From assembly GCF_001942345.1 (NCBI RefSeq), contig NZ_MKKI01000004.1:62001-126000 (forward strand): a DNA stretch of 64,000 nt, read 5' to 3'. Below are positions 25,815-34,649 of the stretch, in pieces. The position numbers and the translations under genes were made by a program. Below the pieces are notes generated by a model, which searched no databases, was not told where the DNA came from, and saw only the letters and a list, made by a program, of their open reading frames with translations. The stretch is from Corynebacterium sp. CNJ-954. GTDB lineage: Bacteria; Actinomycetota; Actinomycetes; Mycobacteriales; Mycobacteriaceae. The number at the start of each line of letters is the position of its first letter. The first letter of the stretch is position 1.

Positions 25815-26450
25815 ATGACAGTGGACTCCTTCGGCGTCGATATGACAGCCCATGATCAGGCGCGTCATCAGATCCTCGACGCCGCAGCCGAGGTCTTCGA
25901 GCTCAGAGGTTTCGACCGTGCCACCATCGACGACATCGCCGAGGAGATCGGCGCGACGAAGGGGCGGGTCTACTACTACTACCGCTCGAAGTTCGACATC
26001 TACCTCGCCGTGTACGAGGAGGGGATGAAGACCGTCCGCCGTGTGGTGGAACCGTTCTCCAGCGGCGCGGGTACCGGTGCCGAACGGCTCACCGCCATGA
26101 GTGAGGCGCACCTGGCGAACCTCATGCAGAACCTCGGCTACCACAATGCCATCCACCAGGGTGTCCCCGGACAGCGTTTCGCTGCGCTCAAAGAGCGGCA
26201 ACGCGAGGTGCTCGAGACGATCAACGGACTCCGCGAGGAGTACGAGGTGATGTTCCGGCAGGTGCTGGAGGACGGTATCGCCGACGCGAGTATCCGTGAC
26301 GGTGACCGGCGTCTGATGACCCGTGTCCTGCTGAGCAGTCTGAACAGCACGGCCATGTGGTTCCGGCCCCGTGAGGGGCAGGACGAGGCCGAGATCCGGG
26401 CCCTTGCCGCCACGATCGTCGCGCAGGTGGTCGGCGGCATCACGACGTAG
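25815..26450 (+). CDS. TetR family transcriptional regulator
   Basis: A 211-residue regulator with an N-terminal helix-turn-helix (DIAEEIGATKGRVYYYYRSKFDIY, about residues 40-65) and a ligand-binding C-terminal domain of the kind found in KstR2-like lipid regulators. Being last in the SDR-SDR-thiolase operon it likely represses that operon, with a CoA ester as the inducer; the inverted repeat at 22899-22912 is the candidate site. An internal start at 25842 (MTAHDQ) is possible. Confidence 0.88.
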   Translation: MTVDSFGVDMTAHDQARHQILDAAAEVFELRGFDRATIDDIAEEIGATKGRVYYYYRSKFDIYLAVYEEGMKTVRRVVEPFSSGAGTGAERLTAMSEAHLANLMQNLGYHNAIHQGVPGQRFAALKERQREVLETINGLREEYEVMFRQVLEDGIADASIRDGDRRLMTRVLLSSLNSTAMWFRPREGQDEAEIRALAATIVAQVVGGITT

Positions 26451-26460
26451 TAAGAATCTT

Positions 26461-26520
26461 CTGAAAACACATAGTTTTCAGTGTCGACAATCCCGGTCCC
26501 CATAATGGGGTCCGGGATTG
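26461..26520 (+). terminator. Two consecutive hairpins after the TetR gene
   Basis: The first is CTGAAAAC (26461-26468) / GTTTTCAG (26474-26481). The second is much stronger: CAATCCCGG (26488-26496) pairs with CCGGGATTG (26512-26520), and inside it CCCCA pairs with TGGGG, with one T-T mismatch and a 3-base loop. They end the operon; the remaining 127 bases to the next gene hold no clear feature. Confidence 0.75.
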
Positions 26521-26647
26521 CTATTTCCCTAAGTCCAGGTCACAGGCTTCCATGGTGGTTCGTGCCACGCGCGAAAATAAGACGTCCCCACTGTCGCACC
26601 GCGTCGACGCTACGGTGTCGTCAACTGACTGACGACCCGGAGGCGGA

Positions 26648-28045
26648 ATGCGGGATACGAAACGAAAAGTAGGGGCGACGCTCCTCGTCCTGGCACTCGG
26701 TGGTGGTGCGGCACCGGCCTGTGCCGGCACAGCCGACGACCCGCCGAAAGAGACGACACAGTCCGCGCCGGTCACTGCGCCGGCCGAGATCCCGACCGTC
26801 CAGGACGATGCGTCGTTCTTCGCGCTTCCCGACGGAGACGACGCCGAGGAGCTGCAGCGACTCGCCCCCGGTGCACCGCTGAAACAACGCACCATCCCGG
26901 CTGAGATCGAGGGAATCGAGGGAATCAAGGAAATCGGGGAGATTGACTCCCCGTTGCAGGCCACCCAGGTGCAGTACCGCACCACCGACACCCTCGGTGA
27001 GCCCTCCGTGGCCGTGACCAGTGTGATCCACCCGCCGTCCTCCGTCGAACCGTCCGGCAACACCGTGATGTACGCCAGTTTCTACGACTCCATGCGCCCC
27101 GAGGACGGACCGTCCCGCGTCCTGTCCGGGAACGTCAGCGAAGGTGGCGCCGTCGTGCTGGCGGAACTCGCCTTCATCGCACCTTTGCTCGCCGCCGGAC
27201 ATACCGTGGTCATGCCCGATATCCAGGGCGAGGGGGAGATCTTCGCCGCCGGTCCGGAGTACGGGCAGATCATCCTCGACGGCCTCCGCGCGTCCCACCG
27301 GACTCCCGGGGCCGAGGTCCCGTCTGACGCTCCGACCGCGCTCGTCGGTTACTCCGGGGGGTCGATCGGTGCCGGTTGGGCGTCGATCCTGGCGGAAAGC
27401 TACGCACCGGAGGTCGCCGGGAGCATTGTCGGGGTGGCCCAGGGTGGCACCATGGTGCGCCCCGAACACAACCTCGTCTACGCGGGGGAGGGCAGCGGCT
27501 GGTCCGGTGTCGTCGGTATGGCGATGGTGGGGCTGGCGCGTGCCTACGGGGTCGACCTGGACCCCTACCTCACCGACACCGGTCGACAGGTCTTCGCCGA
27601 CATGGACCGCGTCGCCATCGGTGACGCCTCCGACTCCTACGATCACCTGCGGTGGGAGGAGATCATCCTGCCGGAGTACCCGTATCCGGACTCCATTCCC
27701 GAGGTGCGTCACCTTCTGGACGACACGAACATGGGGTTGCGGGACACCCCGCCGTACCCTCAGCTGCTGGTACAGGCCGGAGGTGGTGAAGCGGAGAACA
27801 CCCCGCCGCATCCAGTCCTCGGTGACGGCGACGGTGTGATGCTGCTCGGCGACACCCGGTCGTTGGCCCGGAAATACTGTGATGACGGGACGGACGTGGA
27901 CTACCGGGAGATCCCGGCCGGTGGCCACGCGTTGGCAGGGGCCGCGTGGGCAGCGCAGATGGTGCCATGGATCAACGTCCGCTTCGCCGGTGACGAGCCG
28001 ACGAGTACCTGCGGGCAGATCCCCGAGGGCAACCCGCTGCAGTGA
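26648..28045 (+). CDS. Secreted LIP-family lipase/esterase, second copy
   Basis: A 465-residue alpha/beta hydrolase, distantly similar to the product of 19131. A hydrophobic signal segment (residues 8-25) ends at APACAG, which resembles but does not match a lipobox. The nucleophile is Ser236 in GYSGGS; the C-terminal histidine is in GGHALAG. A short repetitive stretch EIEGIEGIKEIGEI occurs at about residues 86-99. It probably acts on esters outside the cell. It stands alone between a terminator and the convergent copA gene. Confidence 0.85.
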   Translation: MRDTKRKVGATLLVLALGGGAAPACAGTADDPPKETTQSAPVTAPAEIPTVQDDASFFALPDGDDAEELQRLAPGAPLKQRTIPAEIEGIEGIKEIGEIDSPLQATQVQYRTTDTLGEPSVAVTSVIHPPSSVEPSGNTVMYASFYDSMRPEDGPSRVLSGNVSEGGAVVLAELAFIAPLLAAGHTVVMPDIQGEGEIFAAGPEYGQIILDGLRASHRTPGAEVPSDAPTALVGYSGGSIGAGWASILAESYAPEVAGSIVGVAQGGTMVRPEHNLVYAGEGSGWSGVVGMAMVGLARAYGVDLDPYLTDTGRQVFADMDRVAIGDASDSYDHLRWEEIILPEYPYPDSIPEVRHLLDDTNMGLRDTPPYPQLLVQAGGGEAENTPPHPVLGDGDGVMLLGDTRSLARKYCDDGTDVDYREIPAGGHALAGAAWAAQMVPWINVRFAGDEPTSTCGQIPEGNPLQ

Positions 28046-28055
28046 GGTGCCCCGG

Positions 28056-30344
28056 TCAGCTGGCGTGGCTTGACCGGAAGCTGCGCAGCCGCAACGAGTT
28101 GGAGACCACGAACACCGAGGAGAACGCCATCGCCACACCGGCGAGCATCGGGTTGAGCAGCCCGATCGCAGCCACCGGAATCAATGCGACATTGTAGGCG
28201 AAGGCCCAGAACAGGTTGCCCCGGATCGTGCCGAGGGTGCGACGCGACAGGCGGATAGCATCGACGGCGGAGCGCAGGTCGTCATTCATCAGTGTGATGT
28301 CCGACGCCTCGATCGCCACGTCGGTCCCCGCCCCCATCGCCAAACCGAGTTCCGCGGACGCCAGGGCCGCGGCATCGTTGACACCGTCACCGACCATGGC
28401 CACGTTCCGGCCCTCAGCCTGGAGCGTACCGATGTGGTCGACCTTCTCGTCCGGCATCACACCGGCGATGACGTTCTCCGGGGCGATCCCGACCTCGGCG
28501 GCGACGGCTCGGGCGGCACCCTCGTTGTCACCGGTGAGCAGCATCGGTGTCAGACCGAGCTCCTTGAGCCCGGCCACGGCCTCGGCGGAGGTCGGTTTCA
28601 CCGTGTCCCGCACGGTGATCACCCCGGCGGCGTTCCCGTCGATCTCGACGACGACGGGGGTGCCGCCGGCGTCCTGCGCCGCGTCGAAGGCCCCTTGTAG
28701 GTCATCGGGCAGGTGTGCGGCGGGACGACCCACGGTCACGGTGGACCCGTCGACCGTCCCGGTGACACCCCGTCCCGCGGTGGTGGCGAAATCGGTGGCC
28801 TGAGGAACCGCGCCACGCTGCTCGGCCTCGCGCACGATCGCCCGGGCGATCGGATGCTCGGAGCCAGCCTCAACGGCGGCGGCGGAAGCGAGCACGCCGG
28901 GGGTCGCGTCGCTGACGGACATCACACCCGAGGTGACCGTGCCCGTCTTGTCCATGACGACGGTGTCGACGCGCCGGGTGGACTCCAGCACCTCCGGCCC
29001 CTTGATCAGTAGGCCGAGCTGGGCGCCCCGCCCGGTGCCGACCAGCAGTGCCGTCGGTGTGGCCAGGCCCAGTGCGCACGGGCAGGCGATGATCAGTACC
29101 GCGACGGCGGCGGTGAACGCGGGCGCCACTCCACTGCCGGTGGCGATGTGGATGACCAGCGTCGCCACGGCGATGAGGATGACGACGGGGACGAAGACCT
29201 GCGAGATACGGTCGACCAGTCGCTGCACCGGTGCCTTCTTGGCCTGTGCGTCGGTGACCAGCTTCGCCATCTGGGACAGCGTGCTGTCCTCACCGGTGCG
29301 GGTCACGCGGACGAGCAGCCGTCCTGAGGTGTTGATGGTCGCCCCGGTGACAGTGGAACCGTCCGTGACCTCAACCGGCACCGATTCGCCGGTGAGCATC
29401 GACTCGTCCACGGCGGAGCTGCCGTCGGTGACCACGCCGTCGGCCGCGATCTTCTCGCCCGGACGCACCACGATCACGTCGTCGACCTGTAGCTCCTTGA
29501 CGGGAACGCGGGCCTCGGCGCCGTCGCGCAGCACCGTGGCGTCCTTCGCCCCCATGTTCAGCAGGGTGCGCAGCGCCTCGGAGGAACGTCCTTTCGCACG
29601 GGTCTCGAACCAGCGGCCCAACAGCAGGAAGGTGATGACGACGGCGACGGACTCCAGGTAGATCTCGTCCATCGTGGAGTGCGACGGCAGAAGGTGCATT
29701 TCCATGGTCATCCCGGGCATGCCCGCGTTACCCAGGAACAATGCCCACAGTGACCACAGGTAGGCGGCCGTGGTGCCCAGGGTCACCAGGGTGTCCATGG
29801 TGAAGGAGCCGTGACGCAGATTCGCCAGCGTGGCCCGGTGGAACGGTGCCCCGCCCCAGAAGTACACCGGGGTGACGGCGGTGAGGACGGCCCACTGCCA
29901 GTTCTCGAACTGCAGTGCCGGGATCATGCTCACCAGGACGACCGGTACGGTGATCAGCGCGGAGACGATCGTGCGCTTCTTCAGGTCGGCGGCCTCACTG
30001 TCGCGGGCGGCGTCGACCCGGGACTGGCCGCTCTCCTGCCCGCCGGTTGAACCGGCATCACTGGTGTCACCGGTACTCGCGCCTTCGGTGTCGTCGGACA
30101 TGGTGAAGGCGTCGTATCCGGCGCCTCTCACGGTGTCGATGAGGGCGCTGGTGTCGGCCTTGGCGGGGTCGTAACGGACCGAGGCGGATTCGGTGGCGAA
30201 GTTCACCGTGGCCTCCACACCGTCGAGCTTGTTGAGCTTGCGCTCTACGCGGTTCGAGCAGGACGTGCAGGTCATACCGGTGACGCCGAGGTCCAGATCG
30301 ATCAGGCCGACGGGTTCGGCGGATTCGACGGGTGTGGTGGTCAT
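28056..30344 (-). CDS. copA: Copper-exporting P-type ATPase CopA
   Basis: A 762-residue P1B-type ATPase. It has one N-terminal metal-binding domain (GMTCTSC, Cys26 and Cys29), eight predicted membrane helices, the intramembrane CPC motif ([15 protein letters not shown]), the phosphorylation site DKTGT, the SEHPIARAI motif and the hinge GDGVND. CPC plus the Cys-rich domain indicates Cu(I) export. A linker rich in Gly, Ser and Asp follows the metal-binding domain. ATG 30344 is preceded by AGGAG. It starts two bases after the copZ stop and is cotranscribed with copZ. Confidence 0.95.
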   Translation of the reverse strand: MTTTPVESAEPVGLIDLDLGVTGMTCTSCSNRVERKLNKLDGVEATVNFATESASVRYDPAKADTSALIDTVRGAGYDAFTMSDDTEGASTGDTSDAGSTGGQESGQSRVDAARDSEAADLKKRTIVSALITVPVVLVSMIPALQFENWQWAVLTAVTPVYFWGGAPFHRATLANLRHGSFTMDTLVTLGTTAAYLWSLWALFLGNAGMPGMTMEMHLLPSHSTMDEIYLESVAVVITFLLLGRWFETRAKGRSSEALRTLLNMGAKDATVLRDGAEARVPVKELQVDDVIVVRPGEKIAADGVVTDGSSAVDESMLTGESVPVEVTDGSTVTGATINTSGRLLVRVTRTGEDSTLSQMAKLVTDAQAKKAPVQRLVDRISQVFVPVVILIAVATLVIHIATGSGVAPAFTAAVAVLIIACPCALGLATPTALLVGTGRGAQLGLLIKGPEVLESTRRVDTVVMDKTGTVTSGVMSVSDATPGVLASAAAVEAGSEHPIARAIVREAEQRGAVPQATDFATTAGRGVTGTVDGSTVTVGRPAAHLPDDLQGAFDAAQDAGGTPVVVEIDGNAAGVITVRDTVKPTSAEAVAGLKELGLTPMLLTGDNEGAARAVAAEVGIAPENVIAGVMPDEKVDHIGTLQAEGRNVAMVGDGVNDAAALASAELGLAMGAGTDVAIEASDITLMNDDLRSAVDAIRLSRRTLGTIRGNLFWAFAYNVALIPVAAIGLLNPMLAGVAMAFSSVFVVSNSLRLRSFRSSHAS

Positions 30345-30346
30345 GG

Positions 30347-30556
30347 TCAGCTCCTGATGCTGTAACCGGCTTCAGCGACGGCGTCGGCGACGGAGGAGTC
30401 GTCGATGTCCTCGCCGGTGACGGTGACGATCCCGGTGGACAATTCAGCGTCCACCGACGAGACGCCGGCGATCTCACCGATCTCCTCTTCGACGGAAGCT
30501 TTGCAGTGTCCGCAGGTCATGCCTTCGACGGTGTAGTTCTTGGTGATGGTGGCCAT
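30347..30556 (-). CDS. copZ: Copper chaperone CopZ (heavy-metal-associated domain)
   Basis: A 69-residue single HMA domain with the Cu(I) site GMTCGHC (Cys15, Cys18), a typical start [12 protein letters not shown] and end AEAGYSIRS. It passes copper to CopA. ATG 30556 follows GGAGAA; another ATG four codons earlier is possible. The CsoR-type operator lies about 50 bases upstream of the start. Confidence 0.93.
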   Translation of the reverse strand: MATITKNYTVEGMTCGHCKASVEEEIGEIAGVSSVDAELSTGIVTVTGEDIDDSSVADAVAEAGYSIRS

Positions 30557-30598
30557 GGTGTTCTCCATTCGTCGTTCCGGTCTCTCTGACGATGCCGA

Positions 30599-30620
30599 CT
30601 GTATACCCCTATGGGGTATG
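30599..30620 (-). promoter_or_regulatory. CsoR-type copper operator and -10 of copZ-copA
   Basis: ATACCCC (30603-30609) - TAT - GGGGTAT (30613-30619) is a perfect dyad of the CsoR class. On the minus strand the -10 hexamer TATACA (complement of 30599-30604) overlaps it. Copper binding to a CsoR repressor would release this promoter. No csoR gene is in the window. Confidence 0.8.
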
Positions 30621-30836
30621 CCGCAAGGGGGCTGGCCGCTGTTCGGCGAGTGGCAGACCTGTCGGTCGCGTGGCAGGGGCGATGGTCGTTTTCGGCGTGC
30701 TATCCGCCCGTTACCCCTGACCGCGCAACCGGTAGCTCTGCCATCGCCGACGTCTGCCTGGAGACCTGCGCGTGTCTCATGCCTGGATTTCCGGGGCTGC
30801 GGGAATACCGTCCTGCCCGCCAGGGTTGTCCCGGAG

Positions 30837-31943
30837 GTGACTACAACGACTTCCACGACCACGACCACAACGACGTCTCTCTTCGACCCACTGGACACCG
30901 GTGCGCTCCACCTGAAGAACCGGGTGACCATGGCTGCGCTGACCCGTCAGCGTGCAGAAGAGGACGGCGTGCCCACCGACCTGCACGTGGAGTACTACCG
31001 GCAGCGCGCATCGGCTGGCCTGGTGCTGACTGAGGGCACCTTCCCCGCGTTCAGTAACCGTTCCTTCCCGGGGCAGGCAGGTATCGCCGATGACGCGCAG
31101 CAGGCCGGCTGGGCGCAGGTCGCCGACGCCGTGCACGCGGAGGGCGGGACGCTGGCCATGCAGATCATGCACGGTGGGCGCACGTCCCACCCCGACCTGC
31201 TGCGCGGCGGAGAGCCGGAGGCGCCCAGTGCGATCGGCACTGGCGGCCCGGTACGGGGATTCTCCGGGAAGCTCGACGGTGTGGTGCCGAGGGCACTGGA
31301 GACCGACGAGATTCCGCGGATCATCCAGGAGTTCGTGGACGGAGCACGCCGGGCCGTCGATGCAGGCATTGACGCGGTGGAGATCCACGGCGCGAACGGC
31401 TACCTGCTGCACGAGTTCACGGCGGCATCGTCGAACCACCGTGAGGACGCCTACGGCGGTTCCCCGGAAAACCGGGCCCGTCTCACCGTCGAGGTGGTCC
31501 GGGCCGTGGCCGCGGAGATCGGACCGGAGCGTACGGCACTACGGATCTCCCCGGAGCACGGTGTGCAGGGTGTTCCGGAGGACGACCGGGAGGACGTCCT
31601 GGCCACCTACGGCGCCCTCATCGACGGCATCCGGGACCTCGGACTGGCCTACCTCTCGGTGTTGCACGCGGACATCGACGGCGACCTGGTCGCGACCCTG
31701 CGTGAGAAGTTCGCCGGGACATTCCTGCTCAACAGTGGTTTCGGTCATGTCACCGAGCTGGACGAGGCGCGGCACATCGTTGAGGACGATCTGGCCGATG
31801 CCGCAGTGGTCGGTCGCCAACTCATCGCCAACCCGGATCTGGTCCGCCGTTGGCAGGACGGACTGGAACTGAACCGGCCGGATTCCTCGACGTTCTACGT
31901 CGGCGGGGCCCACGGGTACACCGACTACCCCTTCGCGGAGTAG
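30837..31943 (+). CDS. NADH:flavin oxidoreductase, old yellow enzyme family
   Basis: A flavin (FMN) TIM-barrel enzyme that reduces activated C=C bonds with NAD(P)H. Visible motifs are LKNRVTMAALTRQRA, MQIMHGGRTS, the substrate-binding EIHGANGYLLHEF, NHREDAYGGSPENRARL and VGRQLIANPDLVRR. The start is uncertain: GTG 30837 gives 368 aa with a Thr-rich N-terminus (TTTTSTTTTTTT) but no spaced ribosome binding site; the conserved domain begins near SLFDPL. The frame is open further upstream through the copZ promoter, which is not coding. No partner genes. Confidence 0.88.
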   Translation: MTTTTSTTTTTTTSLFDPLDTGALHLKNRVTMAALTRQRAEEDGVPTDLHVEYYRQRASAGLVLTEGTFPAFSNRSFPGQAGIADDAQQAGWAQVADAVHAEGGTLAMQIMHGGRTSHPDLLRGGEPEAPSAIGTGGPVRGFSGKLDGVVPRALETDEIPRIIQEFVDGARRAVDAGIDAVEIHGANGYLLHEFTAASSNHREDAYGGSPENRARLTVEVVRAVAAEIGPERTALRISPEHGVQGVPEDDREDVLATYGALIDGIRDLGLAYLSVLHADIDGDLVATLREKFAGTFLLNSGFGHVTELDEARHIVEDDLADAAVVGRQLIANPDLVRRWQDGLELNRPDSSTFYVGGAHGYTDYPFAE

Positions 31944-32413
31944 GACGGATGCCCGGCTCAGGGGGTGCCGCGGCGTCCGGCGTGCTCCGTGAATTCGTCG
32001 CGGAGAGCGAGGAGGTCGAGGAGATTGAGGCTCTTGGGCCTGCGCCAGGCCCGGCGCCCCTTAGCCGGTGACGGGGAGCGGCAGTGCTGGGGCAGAGTCT
32101 CGTAGTATCTGCTCCCCAGGAATAGCCTGGAGCACGTTTATGCCACGATTCGTTCGCGTAGCGGAGTGTGGCGAACAGATCACTGCTTTTCGTACCTGTG
32201 TATTGCGCTGTGGGGATGATCCGGCGGAGCAGTCGGTCCGCTGGCAGACCCGCCGGTCGTTCTAGGCCCCAAAAGCGACCGGACCCTCTGCCATCGGGCC
32301 TGTACCTCTGCCACCCGAGGGCTGGTGTGCTACCGCAACGGTCCCGCAGGTGAACCCCTACATCCCCTCACCGCACCTGACGCGATACGGAAGCAGCCTA
32401 CAGCCGCAGCCCC
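31944..32413. other. 470-base stretch without a recognised gene
   Basis: Only short open frames without family resemblance are present. It holds two hairpins: GGGCCTG (32036-32042)/CAGGCCC (32046-32052) and GCTCCCCAGG/CCTGGAGC (32111-32133). CTCTGCCA occurs twice about 21 bases apart near 32290. The 3' ends of the oxidoreductase and dprE2 genes face each other here. Confidence 0.5.
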
Positions 32414-33172
32414 CTACAGCGGCAGCCGCCGCACGATGAACTGCGGCAGGTTCTTCAGGATCAGCATGATCGGGCGGAACAGTGGGTGGATCCAGATGAC
32501 CGGCTTGCCGCTGTCCACCCCGGCGGCGACAGCCTTGGCGGCATCGGTCTTGTCCACGGTGAGCGGGGCGTCGTCCAACGCGGCGGTCATGTTGGTGCGG
32601 ACCTGGCCGGGGCGCACCGTCAGGACCTTCACCCCGGTGCCGCGCAGAGCCTCACCGAGCATCCGGTAGAAGCCGTCCACGCCGGCCTTGGTGGAGCCGT
32701 AGACGAAGTTCGAGCGGCGCACCATCTCACCGGCGACGGAGGAAAACACCACGATCTGGCCATGTCCCTGGGCCTTCATCCGGTTGGACAGCAGCACGCC
32801 GACGGAGACCGCACCGGTGTAGTTGACCTGGGCGGCCAGCACGGCCTGCTTCTGGTCGGTCCACTGCACCTCGTTGTCGCCGAGGACACCGAAGGCGACG
32901 ACGGCGAGGTCGATGTCGCCACCGGCCCAGATCTCGTCGAAGACTTCCGGGTGGGAGTCGAAGTCGGTGGCGTCGAAGCCGACCGTCTCCACGGTGGAGG
33001 CGCCGGCGGACTCCATGCGACCGACGGCGGAGGAGAGGTCCTCACCCGGACGGGCGGCCAGCACCACGCGTGCCGGGCCACGGGTCAGGAACTCCTCGAC
33101 CACGGCGAGCCCCATGTCGGAGGCGCCGCCGAGCAGCAGGATGGACTGGGGTTTACCCACGGCATTGATCAT
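32414..33172 (-). CDS. dprE2: Decaprenylphosphoryl-2-keto-ribose reductase DprE2
   Basis: A 252-residue SDR that reduces the keto sugar made by DprE1, giving decaprenylphosphoryl arabinose, the arabinose donor for arabinogalactan and lipoarabinomannan. Motifs: LLLGGASDMGLAV, the catalytic FSSVAGEMVRRSNFVYGSTKAG and VLTVRPGQVRTNMTA. It lies 12 bases downstream of dprE1 on the same strand, as in mycobacteria and corynebacteria. Confidence 0.95.
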   Translation of the reverse strand: MINAVGKPQSILLLGGASDMGLAVVEEFLTRGPARVVLAARPGEDLSSAVGRMESAGASTVETVGFDATDFDSHPEVFDEIWAGGDIDLAVVAFGVLGDNEVQWTDQKQAVLAAQVNYTGAVSVGVLLSNRMKAQGHGQIVVFSSVAGEMVRRSNFVYGSTKAGVDGFYRMLGEALRGTGVKVLTVRPGQVRTNMTAALDDAPLTVDKTDAAKAVAAGVDSGKPVIWIHPLFRPIMLILKNLPQFIVRRLPL

Positions 33173-33184
33173 TGGAAGACTCTC

Positions 33185-34600
33185 CTAGTTGAGCTCGAGG
33201 CGGCGGGACATGTCGGAGGCGAAGACACCGGTGGGGTCGATGGACCGTCGGGTGTCCAGCCAGCCGGACAGGCCGGGGTACATCTTGTGGAAGTTCTCGG
33301 CGGAGGTCCGTGACTCCTTGGCCAGGTAGAGACGTCCGCCGAACTCCATGACGCGCTGGTCGAGCTTGTCGAGGAACTCGCCGAGACCGGGGCGGATCGG
33401 GAAGTCCACGCACACGTTCCACCCCGGCATGGGGTAGCTCAGCGGAGCGCGGTTGCCCTCGCCGAAGAGCTTGAACACGTTGAGCGCGGAGTAGTGGCCG
33501 GACGCCTGAATCTCGCGGATGATGTCCTTGAACGCTTCCACAGCCTCGGTCGGCACCACGAACTGGTACTGCAGGAAGCCCTTGGAGCCGTAGCCGCGGT
33601 TCCACTCTCCGATGAGGTCGAGCGGCTGGTAGAACTGCGTGAGGTTCTTGATCTGGTTCTTCGCCGGGGCACCCATCGTGTAGTACGCCAGGCCGACCGC
33701 GGAGAGGGTCAGCTTGTTCAGGGTGAAGGACGGGAAGATGTCCGGCACCGTCATCAGCTGCGGTGCGTTGAACTTCAGCGGGTCCGCCGCCAGTTTCGGC
33801 GCGTACTCCTTGAGCTGGTCCAGGGTGGCCAGGGAGCCGCGGGAGATCGTCGCCCGGCCCAGTTTCGGGGCGGGGGAGATGCAGTCGAACCACGCCGAGG
33901 AGTAGGTGTAGTTGACCTCGGAACCGTCGGAGTGTGCGGCGATGGTCTCGTCGAGCGTGTCCGTGCGGTCGGTGTCCGCGAGGAAGTAGGCGGTCTCGGT
34001 TTTCGTCATCCGGATGGTGGCACGCAGGATGATGCCGGTCAGTCCCATCCCGCCGACGGTGGCCCAGAACAGGGTGCCGTCGGGGTCGTCCGTGGAGCCT
34101 TCCGGTTCCAGGTGCAGGACACGGCCGTCGGCGACGAGCAGTTCCATGGAGACCACGTGGTCGCCGAAGGATCCGGCGGAGTGGTGGTTCTTGCCGTGGA
34201 TGTCCGGGCCGATGGCTCCGCCGATGGTGACCTGGCGGGTGCCGGGCAGGACGGGGACCCAGAGCCCGGACGGCAGTGCGGCCTTCATCAGCTGGTCGAG
34301 GGTGACGCCGGCGTCCACGTCGACCAGGGCGGTGTCCGGGTCGATGGAGTGGATGCGGTTGAGCTGCTGCATGTCGATCACGAGGCCGCCGCCGTTCATG
34401 GCGGGGTCGCCGTAGGACCGGCCCATGCCGCGGGCGATGACACCGCGCTTGAGGTGGTCGGGCTTGTCGGCGTTCTCGTCGGCGACCTGGGCGACGGCGG
34501 CGGAGATGATGTCGACATCAAGGGTGGCGAGGACCTCGGCCGAGGTGGGCGCGGTTCGTCCCCACCCGGTGAGCGTCCGGGTGTGCGTCTTCAGTTCCAT
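33185..34600 (-). CDS. dprE1: Decaprenylphosphoryl-beta-D-ribose oxidase DprE1
   Basis: A 471-residue FAD enzyme of the vanillyl-alcohol-oxidase fold. It oxidises the ribose 2' position of decaprenylphosphoryl ribose. Blocks include [15 protein letters not shown] (flavin site), [23 protein letters not shown], and the C-terminal [10 protein letters not shown], in which Cys397 corresponds to the cysteine targeted by benzothiazinones in M. tuberculosis (Cys387). The ATG at 34600 follows GGGTGG at 5-6 bases; a GTG three codons earlier is possible. The gene is essential in relatives. Confidence 0.96.
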   Translation of the reverse strand: MELKTHTRTLTGWGRTAPTSAEVLATLDVDIISAAVAQVADENADKPDHLKRGVIARGMGRSYGDPAMNGGGLVIDMQQLNRIHSIDPDTALVDVDAGVTLDQLMKAALPSGLWVPVLPGTRQVTIGGAIGPDIHGKNHHSAGSFGDHVVSMELLVADGRVLHLEPEGSTDDPDGTLFWATVGGMGLTGIILRATIRMTKTETAYFLADTDRTDTLDETIAAHSDGSEVNYTYSSAWFDCISPAPKLGRATISRGSLATLDQLKEYAPKLAADPLKFNAPQLMTVPDIFPSFTLNKLTLSAVGLAYYTMGAPAKNQIKNLTQFYQPLDLIGEWNRGYGSKGFLQYQFVVPTEAVEAFKDIIREIQASGHYSALNVFKLFGEGNRAPLSYPMPGWNVCVDFPIRPGLGEFLDKLDQRVMEFGGRLYLAKESRTSAENFHKMYPGLSGWLDTRRSIDPTGVFASDMSRRLELN

Positions 34601-34649
34601 GGGGACCACCCTACCGCCGGGGGAGGCTGATTCATGTCATAGTTGGGGC

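Noticed and set aside
24309..26201. A 630-codon open frame on the minus strand
   Set aside because: Antisense to the second SDR, thiolase and TetR genes; no family features.
30557..30836. Extending the oxidoreductase coding region upstream to 30540
   Set aside because: The frame is open, but it would overlap the copZ start and CsoR operator, and the translation has no family resemblance.
31944..32413. Short open frames and a possible tRNA in the 470-base gap
   Set aside because: No cloverleaf could be drawn and the small frames lack ribosome binding sites or family features.
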